From: Spirochaetales bacterium
Lineage (GTDB): Bacteria; Spirochaetota; Spirochaetia; DSM-27196; Alkalispirochaetaceae
Direction: 5' to 3'
Length of the DNA stretch: 64,000 nucleotides
NCBI GenBank assembly: GCA_028282545.1
Contig: JANQHT010000018.1
Location: forward strand, 1-64,000
In this document: positions 60,742-64,000 of the stretch, piece after piece
Layout: every line of letters starts with the position of its first letter
Numbering within the stretch: the first letter of the stretch is position 1
Translations under genes and position numbers: made by a program
The notes under the pieces: generated by a model
Databases searched by the model: none
The model's input: the letters and a program-made list of their open reading frames with translations, nothing else
Told to the model about the DNA's origin: nothing

Positions 60742-60767
60742 GGGGGAGCACACCGCGGTGCTCCCCC
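60742..60767 (-). terminator. Hairpin between binding protein and permease genes
   Basis: A perfect 10-bp stem, GGGGGAGCAC with GTGCTCCCCC, and a 6-base loop. There is no T-run. The position matches intercistronic hairpins that stabilise binding-protein mRNA over permease mRNA. Confidence 0.55.
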
Positions 60768-60781
60768 GTCGCAACCGTAAT

Positions 60782-62020
60782 CTACCCGGCGAGCGTCTCC
60801 TCGAGTGCCGCCTGAATTTCCTCAAGCACGCGATCGAGCGTCTCCTCGGAGGGATCCGACCAGATCAATCCAAGCTGATCCCATATCGTCGACTGAAAAA
60901 TACCGCCTACGGTGTCGTCCATGTCCGAGACTACCTCGGCGCTCTGGATAACTTCAAACACCTCGCGCTCGGGAGCGGGGTATAGATCGAGGGAGATACC
61001 GGTGTACGTGCCGATTCGCCCGCCCCGCTCTACCTGAATGCGCTGGCCTTCGGTGGCGAGGAAGCGCAAGAGCCGGCGCGTTTCCTCGGGGTGGTCGGTA
61101 TAGCGTGGAGCAAACCAGTAGTCGTACCAGAAGACGGTTGCGTTCTGTCCCGGCAGCAGGAAGACGCCGCGATCCTCCGGGGTGTCAACCATCAGAGAGT
61201 CGGTGCTGTCACCGATGAACAGCCCTGTGCGCCCGTTCCACATCTGCTCAAAGGCAACCTGGAACTCGGCGGGCTCACCGAAGTACCCCTGCTGTAGCAG
61301 CGGAAGGAGTCGATCCGCCAGGATCGAGCGTACCTCGGAGTCTGTCCAGGCGATCTCGCCGCGGGTCAACTGCCGGTGCATCTCGGCGCCGCCGAAGGTC
61401 AGGATGAACGTTTCCACGACGCTGGTGAAGGGCCAACCGATACCCCCACCGCTCGCGATCGCCGCATCGACGCCGTCGATCGCCTCGATCCGTCCCAAGA
61501 GGTCGACGAACGCCTCGAACGACTCGAGCTCGCCGGGGTTCGGCAGACCGTTCGCCTCAAAGAACGACTTGCGGAACTCCGGCGTAGTGACACCGCCGAC
61601 ACTTGAGACGCCGTAGAGCTTGCCCCCAACGGTTACCCGATCGAGCGCGCCCGCCAGGAACTCGTCCTCTTCAAAGAGATCAGAGACGTCCATGATGTGG
61701 CCGGCTCGCGCCTGTTCGGCGATATACCACGCCCACGGCGTATCGATAACATCAACGGTGGTTTCGCCGACTGCAAACTGGCCCTGCAGGATCGTCGCGA
61801 CATCCTCCGGACGCCCGGTCCGATACTCCAGCCGGATATCGGGATTCTCCGCTTCGAAGCGCTCCATGACCGGACGGAACCCCTCGAGTTCCTCCTCCGC
61901 CCAGGGCGCCATGATGGTCAGCGTAACGACGCCGTTATCATCTTCCTCGGCCCCACCGCCCGCGAACACAAATGCGACAGTAAAGATGAGACCCAGCACG
62001 ATCAGTAGGTGCTTTTTCAT
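60782..62020 (-). CDS. Sugar ABC importer solute-binding protein (family 1)
   Basis: 412 residues. A signal peptide (about 1-20) ends FVFAGGGAEED. The mature part shows LTIMAPWAEEELEGFRPVMERFEAENPDI, GRPEDVATILQGQFAVG and VDVIDTPWAWY, as in family 1 sugar-binding proteins. GGAGGT precedes ATG 62020. It starts four bases after the ROK kinase gene ends. Confidence 0.88.
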   Translation of the reverse strand: MKKHLLIVLGLIFTVAFVFAGGGAEEDDNGVVTLTIMAPWAEEELEGFRPVMERFEAENPDIRLEYRTGRPEDVATILQGQFAVGETTVDVIDTPWAWYIAEQARAGHIMDVSDLFEEDEFLAGALDRVTVGGKLYGVSSVGGVTTPEFRKSFFEANGLPNPGELESFEAFVDLLGRIEAIDGVDAAIASGGGIGWPFTSVVETFILTFGGAEMHRQLTRGEIAWTDSEVRSILADRLLPLLQQGYFGEPAEFQVAFEQMWNGRTGLFIGDSTDSLMVDTPEDRGVFLLPGQNATVFWYDYWFAPRYTDHPEETRRLLRFLATEGQRIQVERGGRIGTYTGISLDLYPAPEREVFEVIQSAEVVSDMDDTVGGIFQSTIWDQLGLIWSDPSEETLDRVLEEIQAALEETLAG

Positions 62021-62024
62021 TATC

Positions 62025-62993
62025 CTACCTCCTTCTGGTGTTGTGTGAGGGCAACGCCCCCGTTCGATTTCCGTCTGTTCTCGCGATCCGTTGCTCCGCC
62101 GCGGCGAGTGCCGCACCCACGATTCCGGCATCCGGTCCGAGTGACGCCGTCACCACCGGAATCCCCCGTGCCGCCGGAAGCCAGATTCGCTCGCGCATCC
62201 CTGCGACCACCGTCTCACGGAATAGGTCCGACCCGATTCCGAGCCCCCCTCCGATGACGATACGACCGGGGTCGACAAGATCCACCGCACGGGCGATCGC
62301 CTGCCCGAGGAGCAGTGCAGCGCGCTCCACCACCCGCGCGGCGAGACGGTCGCCGCCGGTATAGCGGGCAAACACATACTCGGCGGTTACACCGGCCTCA
62401 CCGCTCACTCGAGCGTATTCCCGGGCAATCCCCAGCCCCGACGCGACCTCCTCTATCACGAAGGAACGCTTCTGTTCGCCGTTGCACCACTCCGTGGTAG
62501 TGCCCGACGTCAGAACCAGTGCGGCCCCGTGGATACCCACGAGGGGAGCGCCGTCGATCACGACGGCACTGCCGACCCCGGTACCGATCGAAACGTAGAG
62601 AAAGAGCGGACACTCGGTGCCGGCACCGAAGCGCGCTTCGGCGAGAGCCGCCCCACGGACGTCGCTCTCCACGATGACCGGAAGATCGAGGCCCGGGAGA
62701 CGCGAAAGGTCGACACCCAGCCAGGGAAAGGTCTGGTCGCTTCTAATCGTCCGGTCGGGGGCTACGATTTCGGGTACCCCGAGACCTGCGATCGTTACCG
62801 GCGTCCCGGCGGCGACAGCCTCTGCGGCAAGCGCAGACACGAGGGCTCCCAGGGATGTTGCGATCTCTTGGGCGGTACGGTGTGGCTCGGAGGGGTGTGA
62901 ACGGCGATTGGAGATCTCACCGGTGGAGAGATCCACCAGACCGGCGGCCGTCTTCGTGCCGCCCACGTCGATTCCAATCACCAGGTCGCTCAC
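62025..62993 (-). CDS. ROK-family sugar kinase
   Basis: 322 residues. The ATP site reads VIGIDVGGTKTAAGLVDL at the N-terminus, the catalytic Asp lies in VESDVRGAALAEARFG, and the second nucleotide motif is VSIGTGVGSAVVIDG. No DNA-binding domain is present, so this is a kinase, not a regulator. A Cys/His zinc motif is not complete (EWCNGEQKR). GTG 62993 overlaps the bicupin stop (GTGA). It probably phosphorylates the sugar imported by the next genes. Confidence 0.85.
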   Translation of the reverse strand: MSDLVIGIDVGGTKTAAGLVDLSTGEISNRRSHPSEPHRTAQEIATSLGALVSALAAEAVAAGTPVTIAGLGVPEIVAPDRTIRSDQTFPWLGVDLSRLPGLDLPVIVESDVRGAALAEARFGAGTECPLFLYVSIGTGVGSAVVIDGAPLVGIHGAALVLTSGTTTEWCNGEQKRSFVIEEVASGLGIAREYARVSGEAGVTAEYVFARYTGGDRLAARVVERAALLLGQAIARAVDLVDPGRIVIGGGLGIGSDLFRETVVAGMRERIWLPAARGIPVVTASLGPDAGIVGAALAAAEQRIARTDGNRTGALPSHNTRRR

Positions 62994-63847
62994 GGCCGCT
63001 CTTCCCGATACTCCGGAGCGACGCCGAATAGAATCTCGGCGCTTTCGGAACTCATGCTCCGCCATTCGTACGAATAGCCCTCCGGGATGTAGAATCCGTC
63101 ACGCGCTTCCAATTCAAACCACTTCGTTCCCGGGCTGTCGGGGACGTGTACAAACAGTGTGCCCGACTCCAGGAACATGCTGATATCACCGGCATGGCGC
63201 CGGAGCCCGGAGCGCCGGCCGGGCAGAATGCGCGCCCGACCGACCGTCAACTGCTCCGTGGAAGCGATCAGGCCGATGAGCACGCGGCCGTCACCCTCCA
63301 GGCGCCAGAGGCAGTCGGCGGGGCGGCGAACGCGAATCGTCTCTGTATCTCGAATTCGGCTCTCCTCCATAGGCCACCTGCCGATGTCCTCGTCCCGTTC
63401 GTAGCGCGACTCCTTCAAGTTGTCCTTGGTTCGCGCGTAGCTGCCGGAGGTGCCCTGGGACGGCGGAGGGGCAAACAGTTCGAGTACCCGAAGGGTATCG
63501 GTGCTGTAATTCTGTGCGTGGTGCCACGTATCGCGTCGGAAGAACGCCGAAGAGCCGCATTCAACGATCTGGACCTCTCCGCGCTCGGGATTCATGAGGG
63601 CCAGGGTTCCACTGAGGACGGTGAGGACCTCGTCGGCGGCAAAAATCGTGCGGAATTCGTTGGAATGGGTAAACCCGGCGCCCGGCGGCAATCCGAACAT
63701 GAGTTGATGAATCTGCCCGCTCGACACGTATATCCAGTCACTGACGTGTCCCGCTTCCTGATCTCCCCACAGGTGGCGCGTAACCGAGCGGTAGGGGATA
63801 TGCGTCGGGATATCGAAGTTCGGGCGTGGAGAGGGCGCGTAGCTCAC
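62990..63847 (-). CDS. Bicupin protein, probable sugar-related isomerase or regulator
   Basis: 285 residues with two cupin barrels: the first at about 40-130 (LMFGLPPGAGFTHSNEF, LTVLSGTLALMNPERGEV, WHHAQNYSTDTLRVLELFAP) and the second at about 190-275 (LTVGRARILPGRRSGLRRHAG, EARDGFYIPEGYSYEW). Metal-ligand His residues are partly kept in the first barrel. Such bicupins are often encoded with sugar-acid catabolism genes, with unclear activity. GTG 63847 overlaps the oxidoreductase stop (GTGA). Confidence 0.75.
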   Translation of the reverse strand: MSYAPSPRPNFDIPTHIPYRSVTRHLWGDQEAGHVSDWIYVSSGQIHQLMFGLPPGAGFTHSNEFRTIFAADEVLTVLSGTLALMNPERGEVQIVECGSSAFFRRDTWHHAQNYSTDTLRVLELFAPPPSQGTSGSYARTKDNLKESRYERDEDIGRWPMEESRIRDTETIRVRRPADCLWRLEGDGRVLIGLIASTEQLTVGRARILPGRRSGLRRHAGDISMFLESGTLFVHVPDSPGTKWFELEARDGFYIPEGYSYEWRSMSSESAEILFGVAPEYREERP

Positions 63848-64000
63848 GATGCATAGCTCCTATCGTGGACCCGGTGGGCGGCCTCGTCATGGTCGTCCCT
63901 GTCGGGAAAGACGATCGGCTCAAAATCGCTCTCAACCGGCAGCGTCGTGCCGGTGCGCGCCGCCTCTCCGGCTCTTATCATGATCTCGAGTACGTGGTAG
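63844..64000 (-). CDS. Oxidoreductase, C-terminal end (Gfo/Idh/MocA type; start outside window)
   Basis: The last 51 codons read YHVLEIMIRAGEAARTGTTL and end DRSYAS-stop. The stretch HVLEIMIRAGEAARTG followed by a charged acidic tail matches the C-terminus of Gfo/Idh/MocA oxidoreductases. The rest is beyond the window. It leads into the bicupin gene with a GTGA overlap, so it is the next member of the operon. Confidence 0.7.
   Translation of the reverse strand, partial: YHVLEIMIRAGEAARTGTTLPVESDFEPIVFPDRDDHDEAAHRVHDRSYAS

Noticed and set aside
1-64000. tRNA, rRNA, CRISPR or prophage regions
   Set aside because: I looked through the intergenic stretches (longest about 330 bases) and found no cloverleaf, rRNA segment, regularly spaced repeat array or phage structural gene.

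Overview
This 64 kb window is high-GC and gene-dense, with short intergenic gaps and many ATGA/GTGA stop-start overlaps. It most likely comes from the chromosome of a free-living member of the Spirochaetota. That placement is inference. It rests on a secreted cyclophilin-FKBP fusion (a type described in Treponema and flavobacteria), solute-binding proteins whose mature ends start with a GGGxE-like stretch, a GlgM-type glycosyltransferase, and several large proteins I recognise from no other phylum. I see no tRNA, rRNA, CRISPR array, phage gene or transposase.

Layout. 1-10.6 kb holds housekeeping genes: the aspS end, a GGDEF protein, serA, a dual PPIase, a duplicated 2TM protein, radA, TraB/PrgY, a DHH phosphoesterase and a TPR lipoprotein. 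10.6-13.5 kb is a BtuFCD/FecBCD-type ABC importer. 13.8-21.3 kb has two large unknown proteins, a histidine phosphatase, a K+ channel paired with a cyclic-nucleotide-binding protein, and a GAF-GGDEF protein. 21.3-26 kb has glgM, leuA with a complete Leu attenuator, a helix-hairpin-helix protein and a CPBP protease. 26.2-31.9 kb is a stress island: two Hsp20 genes behind a sigma-54 promoter, an SrkA-like kinase, an OmpR-type two-component system, and exported MsrA and MsrB. 32-35.2 kb has an oxidoreductase and a GH13 enzyme that shares an operator with the neighbouring tetR gene. 35.3-35.9 kb is a frameshifted flavoprotein gene.

36.1-45.6 kb reads as a peptidoglycan (MurNAc) salvage island: a double-SIS MurQ-like etherase, a ROK regulator, an L-Ala-D/L-Glu epimerase, an AmiE-like serine hydrolase, an ABC importer without its ATPase, and the exo-muramidase NamZ. 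It resembles the Bacillus murQRP-amiE-nagZ-namZ operon with the PTS replaced by an ABC importer. 45.7-50.6 kb is a cassette of a LuxR/MalT-like regulator, an 80-residue protein and a radical SAM enzyme. It is flanked by copies of a dispersed repeat and starts on a broken SpoU-methyltransferase gene. 50.6-57.5 kb is a compact cluster: a LytS/LytTR two-component system, a CstA-family transporter, a 98-residue membrane protein, an ArsA/Get3 ATPase, and two paralogous membrane-anchored proteins at the two ends. 57.5-64 kb is a minus-strand carbohydrate operon (oxidoreductase end, bicupin, ROK kinase, SBP, two permeases, aldehyde dehydrogenase).

Three signals cut across these regions. First, many operon-leading genes have a -10 box ending only 5-9 nt before the start codon, so leaderless mRNAs look common. 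Second, a structured, non-coding, dispersed repeat occurs five times, only between genes. Third, the radical SAM cassette and the CstA/ArsA cluster are gene sets I do not recognise as described systems.
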